Source: Bacteroidota bacterium | Lineage (GTDB): Bacteria; Bacteroidota; Bacteroidia; B-17B0; B-17BO | Assembly: GCA_025356715.1 (NCBI GenBank) | Contig: JANXRU010000024.1 | Coordinates: forward strand, 1-6,665 | DNA length: 6,665 nt | Direction: 5' to 3' | In this document: one piece after another, positions 1-5,333 of the stretch | Layout of the letters: every line of letters starts with the position of its first letter | Position numbering within the stretch: position 1 is the first letter of the stretch | Position numbers and translations under genes: made by a program | The notes under the pieces: generated by a model | The model's database searches: none | What the model saw: the letters and a program-made list of their open reading frames with translations, nothing else | What the model was told of the DNA's origin: nothing

Positions 1-501
1 AAATCATATTATCCTAATGGACAACTGCATGAGATTTTTATTTTAAAAAATGGAATTGCGACAGGTCTAAGAGAATTATGGTACGAGAACGGTCAAAAGA
101 TGGAAGAATCCGAATACTCAAATGATGTAACGAATGGTAAACACACTGCATGGCATACAAATGGGGCTAAAATGCAGGAAGCGTTTTATAAAAACGGAAA
201 ATTACATGGTCTTTGTAAAGCATGGCACGACAATGGAAATATCGAAACTATTGGAAAGTACATAAATGGCGAATCTGACAGCACTTGGATAAGCTGGTAT
301 CCAAATGGAAATAAAAATACTTCATGTTTTTACAAGGACAAAAAAAGACAAGGACTTTTCACTGAATGGTATGAGAACGGTCAAATTGATGCACAAGGAG
401 AATATACTAATGGCATTGAAACAGGAATTTGGAAATTCTGGAACGCGGACGGTACATTAGAGTATGAGGGCGAGTACAAAAACTATCCAAATAAAAAATA
501 G
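1..501 (+). CDS. MORN_2/YwqK-type repeat protein, 3' part (5' end outside window)
   Basis: The reading frame is open from the first base and stops with TAG at 499-501, so this is the last 166 codons of a longer gene. The internal ATG at 100 is not a likely start, because the repeats continue without a break upstream of it. The visible protein is seven copies of a W/Y-x-x-(N/D)-G unit. Their first aromatic residues fall at visible residues 3, 27, 51, 75, 99, 123 and 147, an exact 24-residue period. Examples are YYPNG, WYENG, WHTNG, WHDNG and WYPNG, with a GEY/GKY and NG-x-x-x-G segment between them. This is the pattern of the MORN_2 family (COG2849, often annotated 'YwqK family antitoxin'). 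That antitoxin label is largely by annotation, and the molecular role in Bacteroidota is unclear. No catalytic motif is seen, and the N-terminus that would show a signal peptide or fused domain is missing. A dispersed repeat begins directly after the stop. Confidence is high for family and low for function. Confidence 0.85.
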   Translation, partial: KSYYPNGQLHEIFILKNGIATGLRELWYENGQKMEESEYSNDVTNGKHTAWHTNGAKMQEAFYKNGKLHGLCKAWHDNGNIETIGKYINGESDSTWISWYPNGNKNTSCFYKDKKRQGLFTEWYENGQIDAQGEYTNGIETGIWKFWNADGTLEYEGEYKNYPNKK

Positions 502-576
502 CCCGTTGTCGCGGACGTGTCGTCCGTGACCATATAAAGAAATAAAACTGTAGTTAATCACTGCGGTATTTTTATT
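502..576 (+). repeat. Two-hairpin REP-like repeat, copy A
   Basis: This 75-nt element recurs at 1215-1290; the first 39 bases match at 37 positions. Hairpin 1 has arms GTCGCGGAC (508-516) and GTCCGTGAC (522-530), nine pairs with one G-T wobble. The G517-C521 pair can extend it to leave a TGT triloop. Hairpin 2 has arms ACTGTAG (547-553) and CTGCGGT (561-567), with two wobbles and a T-rich tail. The element starts one base after the MORN gene stop. It resembles REP/BIME-type palindromes mobilised by Y1 (RAYT) transposases, and a scrap of such a transposase lies at about 1367-1448. Membership of a known REP family is inference. Confidence 0.8.
544..576 (+). terminator. Terminator-like hairpin within repeat copy A
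   Basis: The stem ACTGTAG/CTGCGGT (547-553 and 561-567) has a seven-base loop and is followed by ATTTTTATT, with an A-run before it. This is the layout of a weak, possibly bidirectional, Rho-independent terminator about 45 nt after the MORN gene stop. The stem carries two G-T wobbles, so strength is uncertain. The repeat may serve as the gene's 3' end. Confidence 0.45.
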
Positions 577-618
577 GCGTTAAACTAAGCGCATCATTAA
601 GAGTGCCCCCACTGCGCA

Positions 619-664
619 GCATATGCGCTAAAGCATACACAAGCTTCGCTGGATTTTGTGTGAG
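619..664 (+). repeat. Foldback repeat motif related to the 37-bp repeats
   Basis: Bases 619-635 (GCATAT, three bases, CTAAAGCA) match the start of the 37-bp repeats at 1477 and 3646 in the same orientation. Bases 643-660 match the middle of those repeats (CACAAAATCCAGCG-AGC) in inverted orientation with one mismatch. The motif can fold through ACACAA (637-642) and TTGTGT (656-661). A more decayed relative lies at 1316-1344. This copy thus combines direct and inverted halves of the same repeat. Confidence 0.6.
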
Positions 665-759
665 GGGAACGAGGGTAGCTAATCCTTCTGCATTAAAAGT
701 AAAAACCGTAACTAATAGAAAAATTTTACCCGATTTTATAAATTCACTATTAAAATCAG

Positions 760-767
760 TAACTTTG
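760..767 (+). promoter_or_regulatory. Possible -7 box (TAACTTTG) for the toxin-antitoxin operon
   Basis: TAACTTTG fits the Bacteroidota -7 consensus TAnnTTTG and ends 24 nt before the ATG at 792. No clear TTTG -33 box is seen at the expected distance; the region near 733-738 is only T-rich. It is offered as the best promoter candidate for the operon. Confidence 0.35.
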
Positions 768-791
768 ATTATTCACTTAAAAACAAATCTT

Positions 792-1034
792 ATGGGATTA
801 TCAGTAAAAACAATTGACACAAAAATTATTAATTATTTGCGTGTATTAAATACCGATGAAAAGAAAGCGGTGCTATCAGTTGTAGAAACATTTGCTAAAG
901 AATCAAAGCCAAAAGACTTTTGGGATGAGTTAAGTAAAGAACAAAAAACAATTATTGATAAAGCTATTAAAGAAGCGGACGAGGGTAAGTTAACACCTCA
1001 CTCTGTTGTAATGAAAAGTTTAAGAAAAAAATAA
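792..1034 (+). CDS. Putative type II antitoxin (partner of RelE/ParE-like toxin)
   Basis: This encodes 80 residues. The ATG at 792 is chosen because upstream codons in the same frame run through repeat-like and AT-rich leader DNA, and because a candidate -7 box precedes it. The protein is charged and probably mostly helical. It has an N-terminal stretch of the type VKTIDTKIINYLRVLN, a central FWDELSKEQ segment, and a C-terminal KAIKEADEGKLTPHSVVMK tail. The DEGK...H..VM pattern is characteristic of small Bacteroidota antitoxins encoded just before RelE/ParE toxins, where the C-terminal tail usually wraps the toxin. The stop is five bases before the toxin ATG, so the two are probably co-transcribed. 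No standard DNA-binding motif is obvious. The reading frame is intact although the partner is truncated, which would leave it an orphan antitoxin. The class is inferred from pattern and context. Confidence 0.7.
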   Translation: MGLSVKTIDTKIINYLRVLNTDEKKAVLSVVETFAKESKPKDFWDELSKEQKTIIDKAIKEADEGKLTPHSVVMKSLRKK

Positions 1035-1039
1035 TATCA

Positions 1040-1270
1040 ATGAGTTATCAAGTATATTGGACTCCACAGGCAAAGAAAACAGCAAATAAAATTGTTGAGT
1101 ATTTAAGAAAAGAATGGACGGAAAAAGAAGCGGATGATTTTTTAAACAGAGTTGATGTTGTTGTATCTATGATTGAACTAAATCCAAAGTTATTTGTAGC
1201 ATCAGCCAAAAAAACCCGTTGTCGCGGACTTGTAGTCCGTGACCATATAAAGAAAGAAAAGCGTAGTTAA
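1040..1270 (+). pseudogene. RelE/ParE-family toxin, C-terminally truncated by a repeat
   Basis: The first 58-59 residues (YQVYWTPQAKKTANKIVEYL, then EWTEKEADDFLNRVD and NPKLFVAS) match the start of the ParE/RelE toxin superfamily: a first beta strand, two helices, and the turn before the sheet. Family members are usually about 95-100 residues and continue with beta strands carrying conserved Arg, His and Tyr positions. These are absent here. From codon 59-60 the frame enters repeat copy B (from 1215). The last 17 or so residues, CRGLVVRDHIKKEKRS and the Arg before it, are translated repeat, and the TAA at 1268-1270 lies in the repeat's second hairpin. The missing half is not found downstream in the window. 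The protein is very probably inactive as a toxin, although it could be expressed. The ATG at 1040 is five bases after the antitoxin stop. Confidence 0.8.
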
Positions 1271-1290
1271 TGCGCTACGGTTTTTTTATT
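1215..1290 (+). repeat. Two-hairpin REP-like repeat, copy B (inside toxin frame)
   Basis: This is the second copy of the element at 502-576, in the same orientation, 76 nt with one extra base in the second loop. Hairpin 1 is GTCGCGGAC (1221-1229) and GTCCGTGAC (1235-1243). The loop-closing pair is T1230-A1234, where copy A has G517-C521, and the TGT loop is kept. Hairpin 2 is CGTAG (1262-1266) and CTACG (1275-1279), with changes that keep pairing relative to copy A. The element lies in the toxin reading frame and marks where its homology to the family ends. Confidence 0.8.
1257..1290 (+). terminator. Terminator-like hairpin within repeat copy B
   Basis: The stem CGTAG/CTACG is extended, after one G-G mismatch, by AAAA (1257-1260) against TTTT (1281-1284). 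The tail TTTTTTTATT plus further T residues runs to about 1294. This is a plausible Rho-independent terminator, stronger in its U-tract than copy A, and would end the antitoxin/truncated-toxin transcript. Confidence 0.5.
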
Positions 1291-1315
1291 TTTTCGCCGA
1301 TGTTGGTGTTACTAA

Positions 1316-1344
1316 TACACTCAACTCCGAAGCATTATGTGTAA
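1316..1344 (+). repeat. Decayed copy of the foldback motif
   Basis: TACAC (1316-1320) and GTGTA (1339-1343) can pair. The segment from CTCCG to GTGTAAG aligns with CTTCG to GTGTGAG of the motif at 619-664 at about 15 of 21 positions by eye. Both copies follow a two-hairpin repeat in the same order and orientation, which suggests a larger composite unit. Confidence 0.45.
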
Positions 1345-1366
1345 GTTTATATTAAAATCAAGAAGT

Positions 1367-1448
1367 ATAGATTTATATTGATTACCCTGTTGAAGCAGGT
1401 TTTGTAAAACAGCCTCAAGAATGGATTTATTCATCAGCTACTAACTAA
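1367..1448 (+). pseudogene. C-terminal remnant of a REP-associated (Y1/IS200-like) transposase
   Basis: From 1371 the frame reads YIDYPVEAGFVKQPQEW and then IYSSATN before TAA at 1446-1448. This matches the signature near the C-terminus of REP-associated tyrosine transposases (Y1_Tnp, RAYT): Y-I-x-x-N-P-V-x-A-G-x-V, then P-E-x-W/Y and Y-S-S-A. A TAG at 1368-1370 closes the frame upstream. The preceding I-D codons (1367-1372) fit only in another frame, so the scrap is frameshifted. The expected N of NP is also lost. The HUH histidines and the catalytic tyrosine, which lie further upstream in the family, are absent. It is a dead fragment sitting among the repeats that such enzymes are known to mobilise. 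Confidence 0.7.
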
Positions 1449-1462
1449 TATGTAACTATGTC

Positions 1463-1478
1463 GCGGGATTATCCCTGC
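1463..1478. repeat. Short REP-like hairpin after the transposase scrap
   Basis: GC-GGGA (1463-1468) pairs with TCCC and GC (1472-1478) around a TTA loop, with one bulged T. The preceding GTCGCGG recalls the left arm of the two-hairpin repeats. It directly abuts the 37-bp repeat at 1477 and may be a degenerate end palindrome of the composite element. Confidence 0.45.
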
Positions 1479-1513
1479 ATATTCTAAAGCACAAAATCCA
1501 GCGGAGCGGAGAT
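1477..1513 (+). repeat. 37-bp repeat, copy upstream of the amidohydrolase
   Basis: It begins GCATATTCTAAAGCACAAAA and ends GCGGAGCGGAGAT. It is identical to 3646-3682 except for one base (G at 1501, T at 3670), in the same orientation. Similarity stops sharply on both sides. Its core also occurs inverted at 643-660. It lies at the right end of the REP/transposase debris, 50 bp before the amidohydrolase start. Confidence 0.75.
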
Positions 1514-1516
1514 TAA

Positions 1517-1549
1517 TTTGTACTTTTATCGGACAACAATGTAATTTTA
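1517..1549 (+). promoter_or_regulatory. Candidate promoter for the amidohydrolase gene
   Basis: TTTG (1517-1520), a 21-base spacer and TAATTTTA (1542-1549) approximate the Bacteroidota TTTG / TAnnTTTG promoter, with the final G replaced by A. The box ends 14 nt before the ATG. An alternative -7-like box, TACTTTTA at 1521-1528, also exists. The -33 box begins three bases after the 37-bp repeat ends. Confidence 0.4.
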
Positions 1550-1563
1550 TATAACACATAATT

Positions 1564-3558
1564 ATGAAACACTTACTATTAGTTTTTTTTAGTTCAATTT
1601 TTACTCATCAATTTTTTTCGCAAACAGATACGATGTATTATTCAGTATATGCTAAAGATAAAATTACAGGAGGACAAAAAGTATGGAAAAGTACCGATAA
1701 CCAATATCATTACTCCTACCAATACAACGACAGAGGCAGAGGCGATAGTACAACTACTGTTTTAAAATTAAATAATCAAGGACTTATTATTTCATTAAGT
1801 ACTACTGGTGTAGATTATTTTAAAAATCCTTATTCTGAAATATTTAATTTAAAAGGTGATTCTGCTGTTTGGACTGTTAACGGCGATAGAAAAGCAAGTG
1901 TCTTTCATCGTGAGTTATATATGTCTAATTCGGCACCTGCTGTTTTTGCACCTATGTTGAAGTGGATATTAAAACAACCTAAAAAAAGAGTAGCCATATT
2001 GCCAGATGGTTTTATGCACTTGGGAGAGATTAGTACTAAAACTATTTCCTATTTAGGTGTCACTAAAAAAATAAAACTAGTTCCTTTTTATATTGAGCCT
2101 ACGCCTACACCAAGCTATATATGGTTAACAGATGATATGCAGTTTTTTGCCAGCATTAGTAATTGGTCATCGCATATTGCCAGGGGATTTGAAAATTGGA
2201 CAGATACTTTATTTTCTCTTCAGGAACAAGCCTCTCAAAGTTATTATACAAATGAGTTGCGTCAAAACTCAAAACCTTTAGCAAAACATGTGTTACTAAC
2301 GCATTGCAATCTTTTTCAATCTGCTTCAGCTACTGTACAAAACGATATGAGTGTTGATATTGTAGATGGAGTCATTAATAAAGTGATGCCTTCTTCATCA
2401 AAGGAATCTGTTACTGCTGATACAGTTATAAATTGTAAAGGTAAATTTTTGATGCCGGGATTGTGGGATATGCATGGGCATTACGCTAAAGAAGAAGGGG
2501 TAAGTTATTTGGCAGGAGGCGTATCGCACATTAGAGATATGGGAAATGACAAAACAATTTTAAATTATAAAAAACAAATTGCCGATAACACCTTGCTAGG
2601 ACCTGATTTAACGTATTTGTTGGGCTTTATAGATAAAGAAGATCCTTTTCAGGGACCAACTGGTGAGATTGTAAAAAATTTAGATGAAGGAATGAAAGCC
2701 ATTACCTACTATCATCAACTGGGCTATCCGCAAATTAAATTGTATAGTTCAATTAAACCCGAATGGGTAAAACCTATGGCAAGCTATGCGCATAGTTTAG
2801 GGATGAAGGTATGCGGGCATATACCTTCCTTTATGATTGCCGAACAAGCTATTAATGATGGATATGATGAATTGACTCATATGAATTTTGTGTTTTTAAA
2901 TTTTATGGGAGATACTGTAGATACCAGAACTCCTGCACGTTTTAGATTAGTAGGAGAATATGGTGGAAAATTAGATATAGAAAGTGAAAAAGTGAATAGG
3001 TTTATTGCTTTAATGAAAAACAAACACATAGCCATAGATCCTACGTTAAATGTATGGCAAGGAATGTTTGATGAGTTTAAAGGAGATACCAGTAGCTATA
3101 TAAAGCCTATAATAAAGTGGTTGCCCGAATCATGGTTATCAAATTTAGCAAGTCAAAGCCCCTTTGGGAGTGACGAACAAAAAATAGCGTATAAGGCTTC
3201 GTTTGCCAATATGCTTAAGATGCTAAAAAAAATGTATGACAACAATATTTTATTACTGGCTGGTACGGATGGCGGAGAAGCTAATGCTTTGCATCACGAA
3301 TTAGAATTATATGTTCAGGCTGGTATACCAGCTAATCAGGTACTTAAAATTGCTACTTATAACGCAGCGTTTGCTTGTAATATGTTGAATACTTATGGTG
3401 ATATAAAACCTGGTATGATGGCTGATTTTATTTTAATTGATGGTGACCCAATTAAAAATATAGCGGATGTTAGACGGGTAGAGTTTGTTGTAAAAAACAA
3501 ACGGCTTTACAGCCCTAAACAATTATTAGCATTACAGGGTTGGAAATATTATTATTAA
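1564..3558 (+). CDS. Exported metal-dependent amidohydrolase, 664 residues
   Basis: This is a secreted or periplasmic hydrolase of the amidohydrolase superfamily, closest in motif style to the imidazolonepropionase-like/Xaa-Pro dipeptidase subgroup (metal-dependent hydrolase A). The N-terminus MKHLLLVFFSSIFTHQFFSQ is a Sec signal peptide with likely cleavage near residues 19-20; there is no lipobox Cys. Residues of about 21-240 form a beta-rich accessory region (for example YNDRGRG and YIWLTDD) that I recognise only as a recurrent N-terminal part of such enzymes. The barrel domain follows, from about 245. All expected metal ligands are visible: H304 and H306 in DMHGH, K392 in QIKLY (the carboxylated Lys position), H419 in CGHIPS, H439 in LTHMNF, and D569 in AGTDGG. 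A C-terminal PGMMADFILIDGDP segment closes the composite beta domain. No T9SS tail is seen. The substrate is unknown; a dipeptidase or other amide/lactone hydrolase is possible. It stands alone, flanked by direct repeats. Confidence 0.88.
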   Translation: MKHLLLVFFSSIFTHQFFSQTDTMYYSVYAKDKITGGQKVWKSTDNQYHYSYQYNDRGRGDSTTTVLKLNNQGLIISLSTTGVDYFKNPYSEIFNLKGDSAVWTVNGDRKASVFHRELYMSNSAPAVFAPMLKWILKQPKKRVAILPDGFMHLGEISTKTISYLGVTKKIKLVPFYIEPTPTPSYIWLTDDMQFFASISNWSSHIARGFENWTDTLFSLQEQASQSYYTNELRQNSKPLAKHVLLTHCNLFQSASATVQNDMSVDIVDGVINKVMPSSSKESVTADTVINCKGKFLMPGLWDMHGHYAKEEGVSYLAGGVSHIRDMGNDKTILNYKKQIADNTLLGPDLTYLLGFIDKEDPFQGPTGEIVKNLDEGMKAITYYHQLGYPQIKLYSSIKPEWVKPMASYAHSLGMKVCGHIPSFMIAEQAINDGYDELTHMNFVFLNFMGDTVDTRTPARFRLVGEYGGKLDIESEKVNRFIALMKNKHIAIDPTLNVWQGMFDEFKGDTSSYIKPIIKWLPESWLSNLASQSPFGSDEQKIAYKASFANMLKMLKKMYDNNILLLAGTDGGEANALHHELELYVQAGIPANQVLKIATYNAAFACNMLNTYGDIKPGMMADFILIDGDPIKNIADVRRVEFVVKNKRLYSPKQLLALQGWKYYY

Positions 3559-3571
3559 TTTTTAATAATAA
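3549..3571. other. AT-only perfect hairpin over the amidohydrolase stop codon
   Basis: TTATTATTAA (3549-3558) and TTAATAATAA (3562-3571) form a perfect 10-bp stem with a TTT loop. The left arm contains the last codons and the TAA stop. There is no GC in the stem and no T-tract after it, so a terminator role is doubtful; it may shape the 3' end of the mRNA or be chance in AT-rich DNA. Confidence 0.35.
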
Positions 3572-3645
3572 CCCGTAACATTTACACTTTAATTGCTAAT
3601 AATCGAATATCATCAACCTATTCGAGAACACCTCCCTTCTTCGCC

Positions 3646-3682
3646 GCATATTCTAAAGCACAAAATCCATCGGAGCGGAGAT
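3646..3682 (+). repeat. 37-bp repeat, copy downstream of the amidohydrolase
   Basis: It matches 1477-1513 at 36 of 37 positions in direct orientation; the difference is T at 3670. Together the pair brackets the amidohydrolase gene. No transposase remnant or two-hairpin repeat is visible next to this copy. Confidence 0.75.
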
Positions 3683-3743
3683 CTTGAAAGAAAAAGAGAA
3701 ATTGAAAAATTAGATAATAAGAACAGATAGAAAAAACTGAACC

Positions 3744-3804
3744 GTCACCCTGAACTTGTTTCAGGGTCTCTAATTGTGAGATGCTAAAACAAGTTCAGCA
3801 TGAC
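3744..3804. repeat. 61-nt foldback repeat of the CTGAACTTGTTTCAG type
   Basis: Left arm 3744-3770 and right arm 3778-3804 are inverted copies (22 of 27 positions) around a 7-base spacer. Each arm has its own internal palindrome: CCCTGAA/TTCAGGG (3748-3754 and 3760-3766) in the left, and ATGCT/AGCAT (3781-3785 and 3797-3801) in the right. The arms differ as CCC/GGG versus ATG/CAT, so pairing within each arm is preserved. Sequences with this CTGAACTTGTTTCAG core are widespread intergenic repeats in several bacterial groups. Its place between convergent genes makes a transcription-ending role possible, but there is no T-tract directly after a stem on either strand. Confidence 0.7.
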
Positions 3805-3865
3805 AAAAAAACATACGAAATCACAGTTAACCAGTGTTATCAGCGTTCCAATTCTTAAAATAAAA

Positions 3866-5173
3866 CTAACTCTTCTTTCTAAAATAAAAAGACAATGGAA
3901 CGCCAGTAAAATCAAAGTTTTCGCGGAATTTGTTTTCTAAAAAACGCTTATAAGCATCTGTTAAATATTGTGGCGAATTACAGAAAAACACAAAAGCACA
4001 AGTTCCAGCAATTTGAGTGACATATTTAATTTTAACTAATTTACCTTTACTTGCAGGTGGTGGAAAATTTTCAATCAATGGTAAAAAGTAATCGTTCAGT
4101 TTACTCGTTGGTATTTTGGTTGATTTATTAGCATATACCATCATAGCAGTATCAATCACTTTCATGATACGCTGTTTTTCAATAACGGATGTGAAAATAA
4201 TAGGAATGTCTTTAAAAGGCGCTGTGCGCTCACGAATTGCATCTTCAAGCGTTAAGGTTGTCATGGTTGTTTTTTCAACTAAATCCCATTTATTAACTAC
4301 GATTACTAAGCCTTTATGGTTTTTAACGGCTAAATGTATAATATTTAAATCTTGCGATTCGATCCCTTGAGTAGCATCAATCATTAACACGCATACATCG
4401 GCAGTTTCAATAGCACGAATGGTACGCATCACACTATAAAATTCTAAGTCTTCGTGAACCTTTGCTTTTTTGCGCATCCCCGCGGTATCTATTAATAAAA
4501 AATCGTGTCCGAATTTATTATAGCGCGTATGAATGGTATCTCTCGTAGTTCCTGCAACAGCAGTAACAATGTTTCTTTCTTCGCCTAATAAGGCATTTAC
4601 TAAAGATGATTTACCAACGTTAGGTCTACCAACAATGGCTATTTTAGGTAAGGTATCACCTTCAATGGCACCTAAATCTTCTGGAAAAGATTTTACCAAA
4701 GCGTCTAACATATCGCCAGTACCACTTCCGCTATTCGACGAAATACAATATGGCTCACCTAAACCTAAGGCATAAAATTCGGAAGCATAAGAATTTCGGT
4801 CGCTGTTATCAACCTTATTAACTACAAGCATCACGGGCTTTTTGCTTTTACGCACCACGCTTGCAACTTCTTTATCAAATTGAGTGATACCTTCAGCTAC
4901 ATCTACTAAAAATAAAAGTGAGGTGCATTCGTCTACCGCAATTTGTACTTGTTTTCTAATTTCAGATTCAAATACATCATCGCTTCCTTTGATGTATCCA
5001 CCAGTATCTACAATCGAAAACTCAACTCCGTTCCAATTGGTTTTTCCGTAATGTCTATCACGTGTTACTCCCGCTTCTTCATCTACAATGGCTTCGCGAG
5101 TTTCAGTTAATCTATTAAAAAGAGTGGATTTCCCTACATTTGGTCTTCCAACAATGGCTACTATATTTGGCAT
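3866..5173 (-). CDS. der: Ribosome-assembly GTPase Der (EngA)
   Basis: Der is a double-GTPase that binds the 50S subunit and is needed for its late assembly. The protein has 435 residues from the chosen start, normal for the family. The first G domain shows GRPNVGKS (9-16), the G2 Thr in GVTRD (T37), DTGG (56-59) and NKVD (119-122). The second shows GRPNVGKS (182-189), GTTRD (208-212), DTAG (229-232) and NKWD (294-297). A C-terminal KH-like domain follows from about 350. All nucleotide-binding motifs are intact. An in-frame ATG ten codons upstream (5203) is rejected: family members start like [12 protein letters not shown], and a -7-like box lies between the two ATGs, so a transcript from it would not include the upstream one. 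The gene is divergent from the ureohydrolase and converges with the amidohydrolase across repeat DNA. It is a near-universal core gene with no sign of transfer. Confidence 0.97.
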   Translation of the reverse strand: MPNIVAIVGRPNVGKSTLFNRLTETREAIVDEEAGVTRDRHYGKTNWNGVEFSIVDTGGYIKGSDDVFESEIRKQVQIAVDECTSLLFLVDVAEGITQFDKEVASVVRKSKKPVMLVVNKVDNSDRNSYASEFYALGLGEPYCISSNSGSGTGDMLDALVKSFPEDLGAIEGDTLPKIAIVGRPNVGKSSLVNALLGEERNIVTAVAGTTRDTIHTRYNKFGHDFLLIDTAGMRKKAKVHEDLEFYSVMRTIRAIETADVCVLMIDATQGIESQDLNIIHLAVKNHKGLVIVVNKWDLVEKTTMTTLTLEDAIRERTAPFKDIPIIFTSVIEKQRIMKVIDTAMMVYANKSTKIPTSKLNDYFLPLIENFPPPASKGKLVKIKYVTQIAGTCAFVFFCNSPQYLTDAYKRFLENKFRENFDFTGVPLSFYFRKKS

Positions 5174-5180
5174 ATTGGCG

Positions 5181-5188
5181 CAAAGGTA
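5181..5188 (-). promoter_or_regulatory. -7 box of the der promoter
   Basis: Read on the minus strand this is TACCTTTG, a full match to TAnnTTTG, ending seven bases before the ATG at 5173. That would give a very short or absent leader. No convincing -33 TTTG is seen about 20 nt upstream. Its position between the two candidate ATGs decides the start codon. Confidence 0.5.
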
Positions 5189-5316
5189 ATAAAAAAGTGC
5201 CATGAATAATGATTGTTCCTTGTCAAAATAATGTATTTGTGTTTTAAAATCGCCCTTTCGCTCTATCTCTGTAGTAAAGGGTTCTTAAAATAACCTGCAA
5301 ATGTTTGTGAGATTAC

Positions 5317-5324
5317 TATCTTTA
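5317..5324 (+). promoter_or_regulatory. Candidate -7 box of the ureohydrolase promoter
   Basis: TATCTTTA matches TAnnTTTG except for the last base and ends nine bases before the ATG at 5334, the same short-leader layout as der. A -33 box is not clear; the TTTG at 5303-5306 is too close. It lies downstream of the alternative ATG at 5301, supporting the start at 5334. Confidence 0.4.
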
Positions 5325-5333
5325 CCAACAACT

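Larger units (their letters stand above)
577..791. other. Non-coding, repeat-bearing gap before the toxin-antitoxin pair
   Basis: No credible gene lies here. A reading frame continuous with the antitoxin is open back to 603, but its first 63 codons run through repeat-like DNA (619-661) and AT-rich leader and do not look like protein. The gap contains the short palindrome GCGCA/TGCGC (614-618 and 624-628), the foldback motif described separately, and a possible -7 box at 760-767. Confidence 0.6.
3572..3865. other. Non-coding gap between amidohydrolase and der
   Basis: No gene is supported. The gap holds a weak hairpin TCGAATA/TATTCGA (3603-3609 and 3619-3625), the second 37-bp repeat (3646-3682), and the 61-nt foldback repeat (3744-3804). 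The A-rich stretch 3683-3730 can be read as a short charged peptide ending at TAG 3728-3730, but it begins in the repeat and has no recognisable family. The two flanking genes converge here. Confidence 0.6.

Noticed and set aside
603..791. 63-codon N-terminal extension of the antitoxin frame
   Set aside because: It is translated from the foldback repeat and AT-rich leader, the composition is unlike the rest of the protein, and the ATG at 792 fits antitoxin length and the possible -7 box.
792..1270. Functional toxin-antitoxin defence module
   Set aside because: The toxin lacks its C-terminal half, so an active module is unlikely.
502..1290. CRISPR array from repeated GTC...GAC hairpins
   Set aside because: There are only two copies about 700 bp apart, with genes between them and no regular spacers or cas genes.
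1514..1563. Possible missing C-terminal half of the toxin after the inserted repeats
   Set aside because: No frame here or in 1291-1370 reads like the missing beta strands of a ParE/RelE toxin.
3683..3730. Short charged peptide frame ending in ...IEKLDNKNR
   Set aside because: It starts within the 37-bp repeat, is only about 15 codons of A-rich DNA, and has no recognisable family or start signal.
4116..4370. Plus-strand open frame opposite der
   Set aside because: It lies fully inside der on the opposite strand, shows no family signature, and is an antisense shadow.
4533..4775. Second plus-strand open frame opposite der
   Set aside because: It is an antisense shadow of the second P-loop region of der; the intact der motifs explain the sequence.
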